The position numbers were made by a program, and so were the translations under genes. From the NCBI RefSeq assembly GCF_001553005.1, contig NZ_KQ959881.1, forward strand, positions 1 through 33,704: 33,704 nt of DNA, written 5' to 3'. Shown piece by piece: positions 1 through 9,290 of the stretch. The stretch is from Gemelliphila asaccharolytica. GTDB taxonomy: Bacteria; Bacillota; Bacilli; Staphylococcales; Gemellaceae. Below the pieces are notes generated by a model. The model had not been told where the DNA came from. It saw nothing but the letters and a program-made list of their open reading frames with translations, and did no database searches. Position 1 is the first letter of the stretch. The number at the start of each line of letters is the position of its first letter.

Positions 1-2955
1 TTTTTGTTCTTTTGTTAGATTATCTAAGTAACCTATTTTGTTTATTATATTTTCTTTGAATTCTAATTCATTATTTTTATATTCTATTACAAGTTTTTTA
101 CTGCCAAGTTCAGTTACATTAGTAATGTCTAAAAATTGTCCTTTTTGATCAAATTTTAATGGTATTTGTTTTTCATTTTCATCAATGTAATAAACTTTTT
201 TTACTTCTTTATTTGTCATCAATGTTTTTTGAATTTTAAATTCACCACTTTGTATTTTAGTTTTTTCACATCTAAAAGGATTTATAAGCATTAAATCAAC
301 TATTTCAACATCTTTATCTTTAAGTGTAGTAAAGTTTTCTTTATTTAAAGTTTCCACATTTAATTCTAGATTATTGAAATGCATTCCATTTATGGTAATA
401 GTTCCAAGAGGAGAAGTTATTTTTCCATTATTATCTGCTTTTCCTTTATCATATAATATTATTGATTGAACACTGTTACAACTTGTATGGTCGAATAGCC
501 TTTTATCATCAAGATTTCCCCATTCCATTTTATCTTTTAGAACTAATGGGAAAATAAGTGTTTCATATCTGTCATCAAGAGATTTTACAATATAAGTAAC
601 ATCTTCTAATAAACTAAAATTAACTACTCCATTTTTTGCTGTAGCTTTAAAAGTATCATTTTCACTTATAAATTCTAATGTTACATCATCCACGGGTTTT
701 CCATTATTTATCACTTGTAGAGTTTGATTATATCTATTTGTTCCTTCTTGTTCTTTTGATTTTTTATTTACTTTTATTTTAGTTATTTCATTATTAGTTT
801 TTGGATTTATTAGAGTATCATTATTATTGGTTGCTACTATGTATGTATTGTGTGCATAGTATTTATTATTTACCAGTTGTAAGAAGTATTTGTTTCCAGA
901 ATATAGATTTAAGTTTATTTTTCCATTTTCAACTTTTACGTCTTTTTCATAGTTTTGAGTAGTAGAGTTAAATAATTTAAATACCATTCCATCTATATTA
1001 GAGTTATCATCTGTTTCAACAGTAAGAGATTTAGGAGTTATTAGTTCTTTACTAATATTACAATTACTATTTCCACATCCTCCGTTAGGTACAGAAGTAT
1101 CTAAATTTTCTCCGTCTTTTTTAAGGAATAATGCTTTTATTTTACCATCATCACCTTTAGGAGTTTTATCATTATCAAGCATTGCCCAGTATAAACCATC
1201 TCCGTCATATTTTTTCATTGTTATATGAACAGGTTCCATTTTATATCCTTCGGAATTATCTTTTATTGATATAGTATATGATTTATTTATTTCTGTATCA
1301 AAGTTTAGAAATTTCCCTTCTACTTTTCTTGTTTGAGTATTTTTTGTATTATCTTCAGTAATGTCAAATTCTAGACCTTGTTTAGCAAATTTTCCTTTAT
1401 ATAAAACATATACTCTTACTAAATATGAACCTTGATAAACATTTAATGAGCTTAATTTTTGGTTATCTTCTGTTTTTAAAACTCCATCTTTATCTAGGAT
1501 AAATGAAAATCCATTCATTTTATAAGAATTTTTCATTGTTCTTACTAAGTTTATTGTGTATTTAGTATTTTTATATAAGTCTAATGAAATAATACCATTT
1601 TTACTAATAATTTCTTTAGTTTCTCCATCTCCTGTAATAGAGAATTTAACTTCATCATCTGTTACAGGTTTATTGGCAGTTATATCAAATATATTGACAT
1701 TATATTTTATTTTTTCACCTTCTGGTTTTGTGCCAATTAAAGTATTTTTATTAATAGCCTGAATATTAGTAAGTTGTGAGATATCTTCGTTAGTCATATC
1801 ATTAAAACGAATAGCTTGTCCTTTTTCATTTACTTTGAACCATACATAATTAAAATATGTAGTTTTTTTATTTTTATCCATTAATGTATAGTCTTTTTTG
1901 CTTTCGTCTTGAAGCCCTAGTTTCATTCTATCTCCTACTTTAGCTTTAATTCCACTAAGTTTTCCATTTTTAACTTTATATTCAACCATATCTTTGTTTT
2001 CTTTGTTAAATGTTTCAAATAAAGTATTATCAGCTAAAGGTTTGTTATTTTTATCAACAACGTCAATATCAGAGATTGTTACTTCTTCTCCTTTTTCATA
2101 TTTTTCTTCTGTATTATTTGTTATATCTAAGACAAGTTTATCTATAGGAGCAGAAGAAGAGTTAGCTAAAAATTTGTTTACAGTATATTCTTTATCTTTG
2201 TTTTGTTTAAAGACTATATTATCTGGATATTCGCTATTATCATTTAGATTTAAAATTTTTGTGTTTTTTGGTGTTTTTATTTTTATAATATAAAATGCTT
2301 GATCGTCAAAGCTAGGTTTATTTAAAACATCATTAAAATCTAAAATTCCATCTTTTGATGTTATATTGTATCCTTCATCTTCACTTCCAAAGCTATCGTA
2401 GACAGTAGCTTTAATAGTTTTACTTATTTTATTTCCATTTTTATCAACTAATTTAACTTGTAATTTATTAAGTTCTTCTTTTATTAAATTATAAGAATAT
2501 TCTTTAACTCCTTGACCGTTCCAAACATCATTGTAACCAAGTTTAATTAATTTATCTAAAGCTTTTTTACTTTTATTTCCAGTGTTGCAGTAAAGAACTA
2601 TCTTTTTATTTTTATCCTTAACATAGTTAGAAATTTTGTTTTCAATGTTACTTAAAGGTAGGTTTATAGCTCCTTTTATGTGACCAGATTTATATTCTAT
2701 TTCATCTCTAACATCTATTAATAATGCTCCATTTTGTTGAGCTTCTAACACTTTGTCACCTGTAAGGTTTATATTTTTGCTGTTCTTTGGCATATTTTCA
2801 AGAACTGGAGCTTCTTTTTTAGTTGAATTTTCAACTATATTTATTTTATGTTGCTCTGAATTATAAGCTAAAGCTTTATTTAATAAAAATGTAGGCATAA
2901 CAGTAGTTAAAATTAAGCTACTTGCCACAAAAACTTTTAGTGTAACTTGTTTCAT
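1..2955 (-). CDS. Secreted rhodanese-domain protein with Ig-like repeats (3' end beyond window)
   Basis: The frame is open from an ATG at 2955 to the left edge (985 codons, no stop), with AAAAGGAG just upstream of the start. A Sec signal peptide covers residues 1-30, with a probable ALA cleavage site. Residues about 62-150 form a rhodanese-like domain: LLIDVRDEIEYKSGHIKGA, then an active-site loop CNTGNKS with the catalytic Cys at 123. The remainder is a series of short beta-rich modules carrying a recurring pattern (G-x-hydrophobic-x-hydrophobic-x-L, then a Y in a strand), as in Cna-B/SpaA-type surface proteins. Further Cys occur at 627, 632, 826 and 896. The last visible residues (AKENIINKIGYLDN-like, then LTKEQK) resemble the start of GA/FIVAR-type helical modules. 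No anchor is visible because the C-terminus is missing. The C-terminal part of the visible region is paralogous to the protein starting at 31460. Secretion is well supported; any sulfurtransferase activity outside the cell is inference. Confidence 0.88.
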   Translation of the reverse strand, partial: MKQVTLKVFVASSLILTTVMPTFLLNKALAYNSEQHKINIVENSTKKEAPVLENMPKNSKNINLTGDKVLEAQQNGALLIDVRDEIEYKSGHIKGAINLPLSNIENKISNYVKDKNKKIVLYCNTGNKSKKALDKLIKLGYNDVWNGQGVKEYSYNLIKEELNKLQVKLVDKNGNKISKTIKATVYDSFGSEDEGYNITSKDGILDFNDVLNKPSFDDQAFYIIKIKTPKNTKILNLNDNSEYPDNIVFKQNKDKEYTVNKFLANSSSAPIDKLVLDITNNTEEKYEKGEEVTISDIDVVDKNNKPLADNTLFETFNKENKDMVEYKVKNGKLSGIKAKVGDRMKLGLQDESKKDYTLMDKNKKTTYFNYVWFKVNEKGQAIRFNDMTNEDISQLTNIQAINKNTLIGTKPEGEKIKYNVNIFDITANKPVTDDEVKFSITGDGETKEIISKNGIISLDLYKNTKYTINLVRTMKNSYKMNGFSFILDKDGVLKTEDNQKLSSLNVYQGSYLVRVYVLYKGKFAKQGLEFDITEDNTKNTQTRKVEGKFLNFDTEINKSYTISIKDNSEGYKMEPVHITMKKYDGDGLYWAMLDNDKTPKGDDGKIKALFLKKDGENLDTSVPNGGCGNSNCNISKELITPKSLTVETDDNSNIDGMVFKLFNSTTQNYEKDVKVENGKINLNLYSGNKYFLQLVNNKYYAHNTYIVATNNNDTLINPKTNNEITKIKVNKKSKEQEGTNRYNQTLQVINNGKPVDDVTLEFISENDTFKATAKNGVVNFSLLEDVTYIVKSLDDRYETLIFPLVLKDKMEWGNLDDKRLFDHTSCNSVQSIILYDKGKADNNGKITSPLGTITINGMHFNNLELNVETLNKENFTTLKDKDVEIVDLMLINPFRCEKTKIQSGEFKIQKTLMTNKEVKKVYYIDENEKQIPLKFDQKGQFLDITNVTELGSKKLVIEYKNNELEFKENIINKIGYLDNLTKEQK

Positions 2956-2996
2956 TTTATAAACTCCTTTTAAAAATTCCCCTGTTACCAAAAGTT

Positions 2997-3005
2997 ATTA
3001 TAGCA
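2997..3005 (-). promoter_or_regulatory. Extended -10 promoter for the left-edge surface protein
   Basis: On the minus strand the sequence reads TGC followed by TATAAT, a TGn extended -10 element about 42 bp upstream of the ATG at 2955. The -35 region (around 3020-3025, TTTTAT) is weak, which is usual for extended -10 promoters. The other edge gene has the same arrangement. Confidence 0.55.
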
Positions 3006-3147
3006 CAGTTTAAAAGAAAATAAAACGCTATTTTATTTTCTTTTTCAAAAAATAATTTAATCAAAAATGATTGAATTTCATAAACATTTCATATTTTTTT
3101 ATTAATATATAAGAAAAGGATAATTAAAAGGAGGTAAATAATATAAA

Positions 3148-4446
3148 TTGGCAAAAATTGCATTATTGTATATTTTAAGAAAAAAAAACAGGTCTTTAAT
3201 TTTTTTAATAATTTTAACTTTAGTTCTTTCTTGTCTATATTCATGTTTGAATATAGTAAAAACAACTACACATTTAGAAAAAACAATATATAAAAATTCA
3301 AATTCATCACTTATATTAACAAAAAATAAAAATGAAAATAATTCAACAAATTATTTTAAAAGTAAAAAATTTGAAAAATTGAAAAATATAGATGGAATTG
3401 GAGAATTTGTTTATCAATATGAGGGAGTGGCAAAACTCTTAAATTATAATGTAGTAGATGGAGAGCAAAAAGTAGAGAGAGAAGAATTATCAGATAATAT
3501 GAAAAATATTTTATCTGTAATAGCTACTACTAATACAAAAAGAAATATTTTTTTCAGTAGTGGAATGTTTAATATAGAAGAAGGAAGAAATATAGATAAA
3601 AATGATAAAAATAAAATAGTAATTCATAAAGATCTTGCTATGAAAAATAATTTAAAGCTAAATGATAGAGTTAAATTAAAAATGACATCTATTGAGAAGG
3701 GAGGATTAAATACAAAGGAAATAGAATATGAGATTGTAGGTATCTTTTCTGGTAAGAAACAAGAATCTTATACAGGGTTATCTTCAGATTTAACTGAAAA
3801 TAGTGTTTTTACTGACTATCTTTCATCTCAGCAATCATTAAATTTGCAAGAAGAAGAAATGCTGGTTGATAAGTTATTTTTATACTTTAATGATCCTCAA
3901 AAAACAAAACAAATGTTGCAGCAAGTGAAAAAAGAAATTGATGTAGATTGGCAAAAATACCAAATAGAAGAAAATTCAGATATTTTTAAAAAAGTTTTGG
4001 AATCAATAAGTGGAATAAAAAGTATTATAAAAACAATGACATATTCTATTATGTTAGGTGGCTGTATAGTACTTTGTCTATTATTAATATTATGGCTAAG
4101 AGAGAGAATATATGAAATAGGAATTTTTCTATCTTTAGGGATTAATAAGGCGAAAATTATAACACAATTTATACTAGAATTAATATTAGTATCTATACCG
4201 GCTTTAGTTCTGTCAGCATTAATAGGAAATATAGTTGTAAAACAAACGATATCTAGCATTATAACTTTGGATGACTTTCAAAAAATATCATCAAATATTG
4301 TAAATTTAGGATACAATACTGAAAATTTAATAACTTTTTTAGAAAGTTATTTAATATTAATAATTATTATTTTAATATCTGTAATTTTTACTACAGGAAC
4401 AATTTTAATTAAAAAACCCAAAGAAATATTATCAAAATTAAGTTAG
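3148..4446 (+). CDS. vex1: FtsX/MacB-like ABC transporter permease (Vex1-like)
   Basis: A 432-residue integral membrane permease of an ABC exporter of the MacB/FtsX type. One N-terminal membrane segment lies at about 15-37. It is followed by a large extracytoplasmic domain (contains GRNIDKNDKNKIVIHKDLA, then a NNLKLNDRVKL strand). Three C-terminal membrane segments lie at about 293-317, 337-362 and 395-425. The start is TTG at 3148, chosen because an AAAGGAGGT ribosome site lies 11 bases upstream. It is the first gene of a five-gene run with the order permease, ATPase, permease, regulator, kinase, the same order as pneumococcal vex1-vex2-vex3-vncR-vncS. The extracellular domain is clearly related to that of the second permease at 5111 (shared KNKI-IHKDLA segment). 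The substrate is unknown; a peptide or cell-envelope role is inferred. Confidence 0.85.
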   Translation: MAKIALLYILRKKNRSLIFLIILTLVLSCLYSCLNIVKTTTHLEKTIYKNSNSSLILTKNKNENNSTNYFKSKKFEKLKNIDGIGEFVYQYEGVAKLLNYNVVDGEQKVEREELSDNMKNILSVIATTNTKRNIFFSSGMFNIEEGRNIDKNDKNKIVIHKDLAMKNNLKLNDRVKLKMTSIEKGGLNTKEIEYEIVGIFSGKKQESYTGLSSDLTENSVFTDYLSSQQSLNLQEEEMLVDKLFLYFNDPQKTKQMLQQVKKEIDVDWQKYQIEENSDIFKKVLESISGIKSIIKTMTYSIMLGGCIVLCLLLILWLRERIYEIGIFLSLGINKAKIITQFILELILVSIPALVLSALIGNIVVKQTISSIITLDDFQKISSNIVNLGYNTENLITFLESYLILIIIILISVIFTTGTILIKKPKEILSKLS

Positions 4447-4455
4447 GAGGGAAAA

Positions 4456-5100
4456 ATGGGTATATTAGAAATAAAAAATTTATCATATAGTTATGCTAAT
4501 TCAAAAGAAAAAATTTTAACATCAGTAAATCAGGTGTTTGAAGAAGGAAAGTTTTATGCAATAATCGGAAAAAGTGGAACAGGAAAATCCACATTATTGT
4601 CTTTACTAGCAGGGTTAGACAAACCTAAAAGTGGGCAAATATTATTTAAAAACAATAATATAGAAAAAAATGGATACACAAATCATAGAAAAAATAATAT
4701 ATCATTAGTTTTTCAGAATTATAATCTTATAGATTATTTAACTCCATTAGAAAATATAAGATTAGTAAATAAAAAAGCTGATGAAAAAATATTATTAGAT
4801 TTAGGATTAGATAAAAGTCAAACTAGAAGAAATGTAATGAAATTATCAGGAGGACAACAACAAAGAGTAGCAATAGCTAGAGCATTAGTATCACACGCAC
4901 CTATAATTCTAGCAGACGAGCCAACAGGAAATTTAGATGACTCAACAGCTAAAGAAATAATAGATATATTAATCAAATTAGCAAAAGAAAGAAATAAATG
5001 TGTAATTGTAGTAACTCATAGTAAAGAAGTTGCCACTATGGCTGATATGACTTTGGAATTAAGTAATAAAAAATTAATTGTTTCTAAAAAAAATATGTAA
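4456..5100 (+). CDS. vex2: ABC transporter ATP-binding protein (Vex2-like)
   Basis: A 214-residue nucleotide-binding subunit of the LolD/MacB class. It has Walker A GKSGTGKS (38-45), Q-loop in FQNYNL, signature LSGGQQQRVAIARAL, Walker B IILADEPTGNLD, and the switch His in VVTHS. The ribosome site GGAGGG sits immediately after the stop codon of the upstream permease. Ten bases separate its stop from the next permease start, so the three proteins are translationally linked. It should power an asymmetric exporter made of the two flanking permeases. Confidence 0.93.
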   Translation: MGILEIKNLSYSYANSKEKILTSVNQVFEEGKFYAIIGKSGTGKSTLLSLLAGLDKPKSGQILFKNNNIEKNGYTNHRKNNISLVFQNYNLIDYLTPLENIRLVNKKADEKILLDLGLDKSQTRRNVMKLSGGQQQRVAIARALVSHAPIILADEPTGNLDDSTAKEIIDILIKLAKERNKCVIVVTHSKEVATMADMTLELSNKKLIVSKKNM

Positions 5101-5110
5101 GGAGAAAAAA

Positions 5111-6487
5111 ATGGTAAGAAATGCATTAGCATATGTAACAAGAAAAACTTTTAAATCTGTGGTAATATTACTAATTATTTTATCTATGACTACTTTAAGC
5201 TTGATAGGAATATCAATAAAAGAAGCTACTAATAAAGCAGCGGAATCTACTTTTAGCAATATAAATAATAGTTTTACTATGGAGATAAATAGAAGAGTAA
5301 ATCAAGGTACTGCAAGAGGAAGCGGTAATATAAGAGGAGAGGATATAAAAAAAATAGCAGAATCAGGGAACATAGATAGTTTTGTAAAAAGAATAGGAAG
5401 TGTTGCTAACTTAGATGGTTATGATATTGTTGAGTTAAAGGGTAATAAAAATAGACGCTCGCCAGAAGTAGAAGAAAGATTCAAAAGAGCTGTAATGTTA
5501 ACAGGAGTAAATGAATCCGTAAAAGAAAATAAATTTATCTCTGGAGCATATAAGTTAATTCAAGGAGAACATCTAAATAGTAATGATAAAAATAAAATAC
5601 TGATTCATAAAGATTTAGCAGAAAAAAATAACTTAAAAATAGGAGATAAAATAGAGTTAAAATCTAATATATATGATGCAGATAATGAAAAAAAAGCAGA
5701 TGAGACTGTAGAAGTAGAAATAAAGGGTCTATTTGATGGTCATAATAAAGGAGGAGTGAGTGCAGCACAAGAACTTTATGAAAATACTCTAATAACAGAT
5801 TTACATACAGCAGCTAAAGTATATGGAAATACAGAAGATACAGCAGTATATCAGGATGCGACATTCTTTGTAAAAGGAAATAAAAATTTAGATCAAGTAA
5901 TAAAAGAATTAGGTAAATTAAACATAAATTGGCAAAAATACACTTTAATAAAAAGTTCTTCTAATTTTCCAGCATTACAACAATCTATTTCAGGAATTTA
6001 TGGTATAGCAAATAAATTATTTATAGGTTCTGTAGTATTTGCAGGAGTAGTAGTTTCTTTATTACTATTTTTATGGATGAATGCAAGAAAAAAAGAAATA
6101 GCAGTATTTTTATCATTAGGAATATCGAAAACCAAAATATTAGTCCAACTTATGTTTGAATTAATAATTATAACAGTACCAGCGTATATAGGAGCGTATT
6201 TCTTAGCAAAATATACCTCTGTTACATTAGGAAATAATATACTGAAAAAAGTAACAGGAGATATAAGTAAAAAAATTGCAAAAGAATCAAGAGGAGCAGG
6301 ATTAGGAGGAGGAGCTGAAGTAGATGGATTTAATAAAACTCTTACTAGTTTAGATATAAATATTACTTCAACAGCTATAATTTATGTTTTAATATTTATG
6401 TCAATAATATTATTAATATCATTATTATTATCCTCATTCAATACCCTAAGAAAAAATCCAAAAGAATTATTAATAGACATTAAGTAA
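5111..6487 (+). CDS. vex3: FtsX/MacB-like ABC transporter permease (Vex3-like)
   Basis: A 458-residue second permease, with an N-terminal membrane helix at about 15-37, a large external domain and three C-terminal membrane helices. I place the start at ATG 5111 because TAAGGAG lies at 5098-5104, although the frame opens 11 codons earlier inside the ATPase gene. The external domain contains HLNSNDKNKILIHKDLA and NNLKIGDKIEL, closely matching the first permease, so the two arose by duplication. The C-terminal part includes a Gly-rich stretch GAGLGGGAEVDG before the last helix, absent from the first permease. It would form a heterodimer with the product of 3148-4446. The substrate is not deducible. 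Confidence 0.85.
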   Translation: MVRNALAYVTRKTFKSVVILLIILSMTTLSLIGISIKEATNKAAESTFSNINNSFTMEINRRVNQGTARGSGNIRGEDIKKIAESGNIDSFVKRIGSVANLDGYDIVELKGNKNRRSPEVEERFKRAVMLTGVNESVKENKFISGAYKLIQGEHLNSNDKNKILIHKDLAEKNNLKIGDKIELKSNIYDADNEKKADETVEVEIKGLFDGHNKGGVSAAQELYENTLITDLHTAAKVYGNTEDTAVYQDATFFVKGNKNLDQVIKELGKLNINWQKYTLIKSSSNFPALQQSISGIYGIANKLFIGSVVFAGVVVSLLLFLWMNARKKEIAVFLSLGISKTKILVQLMFELIIITVPAYIGAYFLAKYTSVTLGNNILKKVTGDISKKIAKESRGAGLGGGAEVDGFNKTLTSLDINITSTAIIYVLIFMSIILLISLLLSSFNTLRKNPKELLIDIK

Positions 6488-6540
6488 AATATATTTTAAA
6501 GTATATTAAGAAAGTGAATTAAAATTTATCTGGAGGTATT

Positions 6541-7194
6541 ATGAAGATACTAATTGTTGAGGATAACAAAGTAATAAGAGAAGGTATATGTGGTTATTTA
6601 AAAGAATTTGGATATGAAACTATAGAAGCTGATAATGGAATAAAAGCCATAGAAAAATTTGATAGCACGATAGACTTAACAATTTTAGACATTCAACTAC
6701 CATTTTTAAATGGATTAGAAGTATTAAAAGAAATTAGAAAAAAAAGTAAGATACCTATATTAATTTTAACGGCTTTTGGAAACGAAGAATACAAGATAGA
6801 AGCTTTTAGTTCACTAGCTGATGGGTATATAGAAAAACCATTATCTCTTCCGGTTTTAAAAGTAAGGATAGAATCTTTATTAAAAAGACATTCAAAAAAT
6901 ATAGAAAAATTCCAATATAAAAATACAGAAGTTAATTTTTCAAGTTATAAAGCTACAGTAGATAACAAAGAAATAATTGTTAATGCTAAGGAAATAGAAA
7001 TATTAAAATATCTTTTGAATAATGAAGGAAGAGCATTAACAAGGGAAAATATAATTAGTAATGTATGGAGAAACACTGAAGAAATTCCTTTTGATAGAGT
7101 AATTGATGTATATATAAAAGAATTAAGGAAAAAATTAAAATTAGATTGTATTATAACTATAAGAAATGTAGGATATAAATTGGAGAAAAAATGA
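6541..7194 (+). CDS. vncR: OmpR-family response regulator (VncR-like)
   Basis: A 217-residue two-component regulator. The receiver domain (1-115) has the acidic pair E7-D8, phospho-acceptor D50 (in LTILDIQLP), T77 and K99 (YIEKP). A winged-helix DNA-binding domain occupies about 128-217, ending in the characteristic VIDVYIKELRKKL and IRNVGYKLE. It has a strong ribosome site (CTGGAGGT) and is separated from vex3 by 53 bp. Its last bases overlap the kinase start (ATGA), so the pair is translationally coupled. It most likely controls the adjacent exporter; this is inferred from gene order. Confidence 0.93.
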   Translation: MKILIVEDNKVIREGICGYLKEFGYETIEADNGIKAIEKFDSTIDLTILDIQLPFLNGLEVLKEIRKKSKIPILILTAFGNEEYKIEAFSSLADGYIEKPLSLPVLKVRIESLLKRHSKNIEKFQYKNTEVNFSSYKATVDNKEIIVNAKEIEILKYLLNNEGRALTRENIISNVWRNTEEIPFDRVIDVYIKELRKKLKLDCIITIRNVGYKLEKK

Positions 7195-8540
7195 GAAATT
7201 TAAAAATATTTCCTAAAATGTTTTTACAAATATTTAGTATATTAATTATTATAATAATTATTGTTCATTCATTAGTATTTTTTATATTTCCAAAAACATA
7301 TTTAGAAACCAGAAAACAAGAAATTAATATAAAAGCTAATGAAATATCTAATAATATAAATGGAAAAGACATAAATTTTGTAAATAATTTAGTAGATTTT
7401 TATTCTAAAAATAATGAAATAAAATTAATTATAAAATCAAAAGGTGAAAGTAGAGAGGTAAAAATTGATAAAAATGTAAATTTTGATTCGGAAAGTAAAA
7501 ATAATTCTCTTATAATAGAAGAAAGAGAGGTAACTTTAAATGACGGAAAAGAGTTGATTATACAGTTTATATCTACAGCAGATATGCAAAAGGACGCCAA
7601 GCAACTTAGTTTAAAATTTTTACCTTATTCACTTTCAGTATCATTAATCTTATCTTTAATAATTTCATTGATTTATGCAAAGGCAATAACTAAGAATATA
7701 AAAGAAATAAAGAATGTTACTTACAAAATGATGCAATTAGATAGAAGTGCTATATTAAAGGTAAATTCTACAAATGAAGTAGGGGAATTAAAAAATCAAA
7801 TAAATAATTTATACTCAAATCTATTAGAACTTATTGATAATTTAGAAGTTAAAAATAAAGAAATATTGAAATTAGAAAAAATAAAATATGATTTCTTTAG
7901 AGGAGCTTCTCATGAATTAAAAACTCCTATAGCTAGTTTAAGAATAATATTAGAAAATATGAAGTATAATATAGGGGATTATAAAAACAAAGAAAAATAT
8001 ATAGACAATTGTATAGATATAGTTGATGAATTAACAAAAAATATTTCACAAATTTTAATGTTGTCTGCAACAGAAAATTTTAGAAATGATGAAGAAATTA
8101 TAATTATAAATGATGTAATAAAAGAAGTAATCAAAAAATATGAATTTTTAGCAATAAGGAAAAATATATTTATTAATAATTACTTAACAACAGAAAAAAT
8201 ATATATAGGGAAAAATGCTTTAAAAATAGTATTATCAAATATAATAAGTAATGCAGTTAAGTATACTAACGAAAATGGTAAGATAAACATAGGTATATAT
8301 AAAAATAGCCTATATATAGAAAATACATTCAACAATGAAGAACAGTTAGATATTGATTCAATACTAAATTCTAATTTTGATTTAAACAAAAAAAATAGTA
8401 ATGGACTAGGATTATACATTGTAAAAAATATTTTAAGAAATTATAAAATAAAAAATCAATTTAAAAAAAGAGATAATTTTATAGTGTTTTTAATAGATAT
8501 ATCAAAAAAAAATCATAATAAAATTGTAAATTTTAAATAA
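7191..8540 (+). CDS. vncS: Membrane sensor histidine kinase (VncS-like)
   Basis: A 449-residue sensor kinase. Two membrane helices (about 11-33 and 145-165) flank an extracytoplasmic sensor of roughly 110 residues rich in Asn, Lys and Ile. A short HAMP-like linker follows, then the H-box SHELKTP with phospho-accepting H241. The ATPase domain has an N-box (NIISNAVKYTN) and a G-box (NGLGLYIVKNIL). The Gly-rich G1 region is eroded: in place of the common DNGPGI there is an ENTFNNEEQ stretch, as happens in several Bacillota kinases of this class. The start ATG overlaps the regulator stop by 4 bases. The ligand is unknown. Confidence 0.9.
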   Translation: MRNLKIFPKMFLQIFSILIIIIIIVHSLVFFIFPKTYLETRKQEINIKANEISNNINGKDINFVNNLVDFYSKNNEIKLIIKSKGESREVKIDKNVNFDSESKNNSLIIEEREVTLNDGKELIIQFISTADMQKDAKQLSLKFLPYSLSVSLILSLIISLIYAKAITKNIKEIKNVTYKMMQLDRSAILKVNSTNEVGELKNQINNLYSNLLELIDNLEVKNKEILKLEKIKYDFFRGASHELKTPIASLRIILENMKYNIGDYKNKEKYIDNCIDIVDELTKNISQILMLSATENFRNDEEIIIINDVIKEVIKKYEFLAIRKNIFINNYLTTEKIYIGKNALKIVLSNIISNAVKYTNENGKINIGIYKNSLYIENTFNNEEQLDIDSILNSNFDLNKKNSNGLGLYIVKNILRNYKIKNQFKKRDNFIVFLIDISKKNHNKIVNFK

Positions 8541-8560
8541 TCTAAAAAAATATTTTTTAA

Positions 8561-8590
8561 TTAGAAATTAGTTTTATTTTATAGTATAAT
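8561..8590 (+). promoter_or_regulatory. Candidate promoter for cmk operon
   Basis: A perfect TATAAT at 8585-8590 lies 31 bp upstream of cmk. A poor -35 candidate (TTAGAA, 8561-8566) sits 18 bp away. The 81-bp gap after vncS is otherwise A/T runs, so a separate transcription start for cmk is likely but not certain. Confidence 0.45.
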
Positions 8591-8621
8591 AAAATAGATT
8601 TATATTATTTAGGAGAATATT

Positions 8622-9290
8622 ATGAGTTTTTCAGTTGCAATTGATGGACCAGCTGGTTCAGGAAAAAGTACAATAACAAAAAAAGTAGCAGAAGATTTAA
8701 AATTCAACTATGTTGATACAGGAGCATTATATCGCTCTTTAACATATAATTTTTTACAAAATAATTTAAAAAAATTAGAAGAAGAAAAGATCAAAAACAT
8801 TTTAGAAAAGACAAAGATAAAAGTTTTATTTGACGGTTCTATTCAAAGACAATTAATAAATGGTGAGGACGTAACAGAAAAAATAAGAACGAAAGAAATT
8901 TCTAAATATGCTTCGTTATTTGCTAAGAGTAAAAATGTAAGAGATTATTTAATAACAATCCAAAGAAATTTAGCAAAAAAAGAAAATGTAATAATGGATG
9001 GCAGGGATATAGGGTCCGTTGTATTACCTAATGCAGATGTTAAAATATTCTTAACAGCTAGTGTAGACGAAAGAGCTAAAAGACGTTTTAATGAATTAAA
9101 AGAAAAAAGCTTATCATTAGAAGAGATAAAAGAAGAAATAAAAAAAAGAGATTTTCAAGATAAAAATAGGCAGATAGCTCCTTTAAAAAAAACAGATGAT
9201 GCGATAGAAATAGATTCAACTTTTCTTACAATTAAAGAAGTGGTAGATAAAATAAAAAATATAATTTTAAAAGCAAAAGAGGTAAAATAG
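8622..9290 (+). CDS. cmk: Cytidylate kinase
   Basis: A 222-residue cytosolic enzyme that phosphorylates CMP and dCMP using ATP. It has the P-loop GPAGSGKST near the N-terminus (residues 8-16), the NMP-binding DTGALYR motif, MDGRDIGSVVLPNADVKIFL in the middle, and the LID region with RQIAPLKKTDDAIEIDS. The length is that of the short Gram-positive form. The start ATG has AGGAG upstream. Its stop overlaps the GTG start of plsC by one base, so CMP recycling and phospholipid acylation are co-expressed. This pairing is common because CDP-diacylglycerol synthesis links the two pathways. Confidence 0.97.
   Translation: MSFSVAIDGPAGSGKSTITKKVAEDLKFNYVDTGALYRSLTYNFLQNNLKKLEEEKIKNILEKTKIKVLFDGSIQRQLINGEDVTEKIRTKEISKYASLFAKSKNVRDYLITIQRNLAKKENVIMDGRDIGSVVLPNADVKIFLTASVDERAKRRFNELKEKSLSLEEIKEEIKKRDFQDKNRQIAPLKKTDDAIEIDSTFLTIKEVVDKIKNIILKAKEVK

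Noticed and set aside
1556..2293. Two hydrophobic plus-strand open frames at 1556-1762 and 1994-2293
   Set aside because: They are antisense to the long minus-strand surface protein gene, have no ribosome sites, and their hydrophobicity comes from reverse-complemented Lys/Glu/Asn codons.
5078..5110. Upstream ATG at 5078 as the start of the second permease
   Set aside because: It lies within the ATPase gene and has no ribosome site; ATG 5111 has TAAGGAG.
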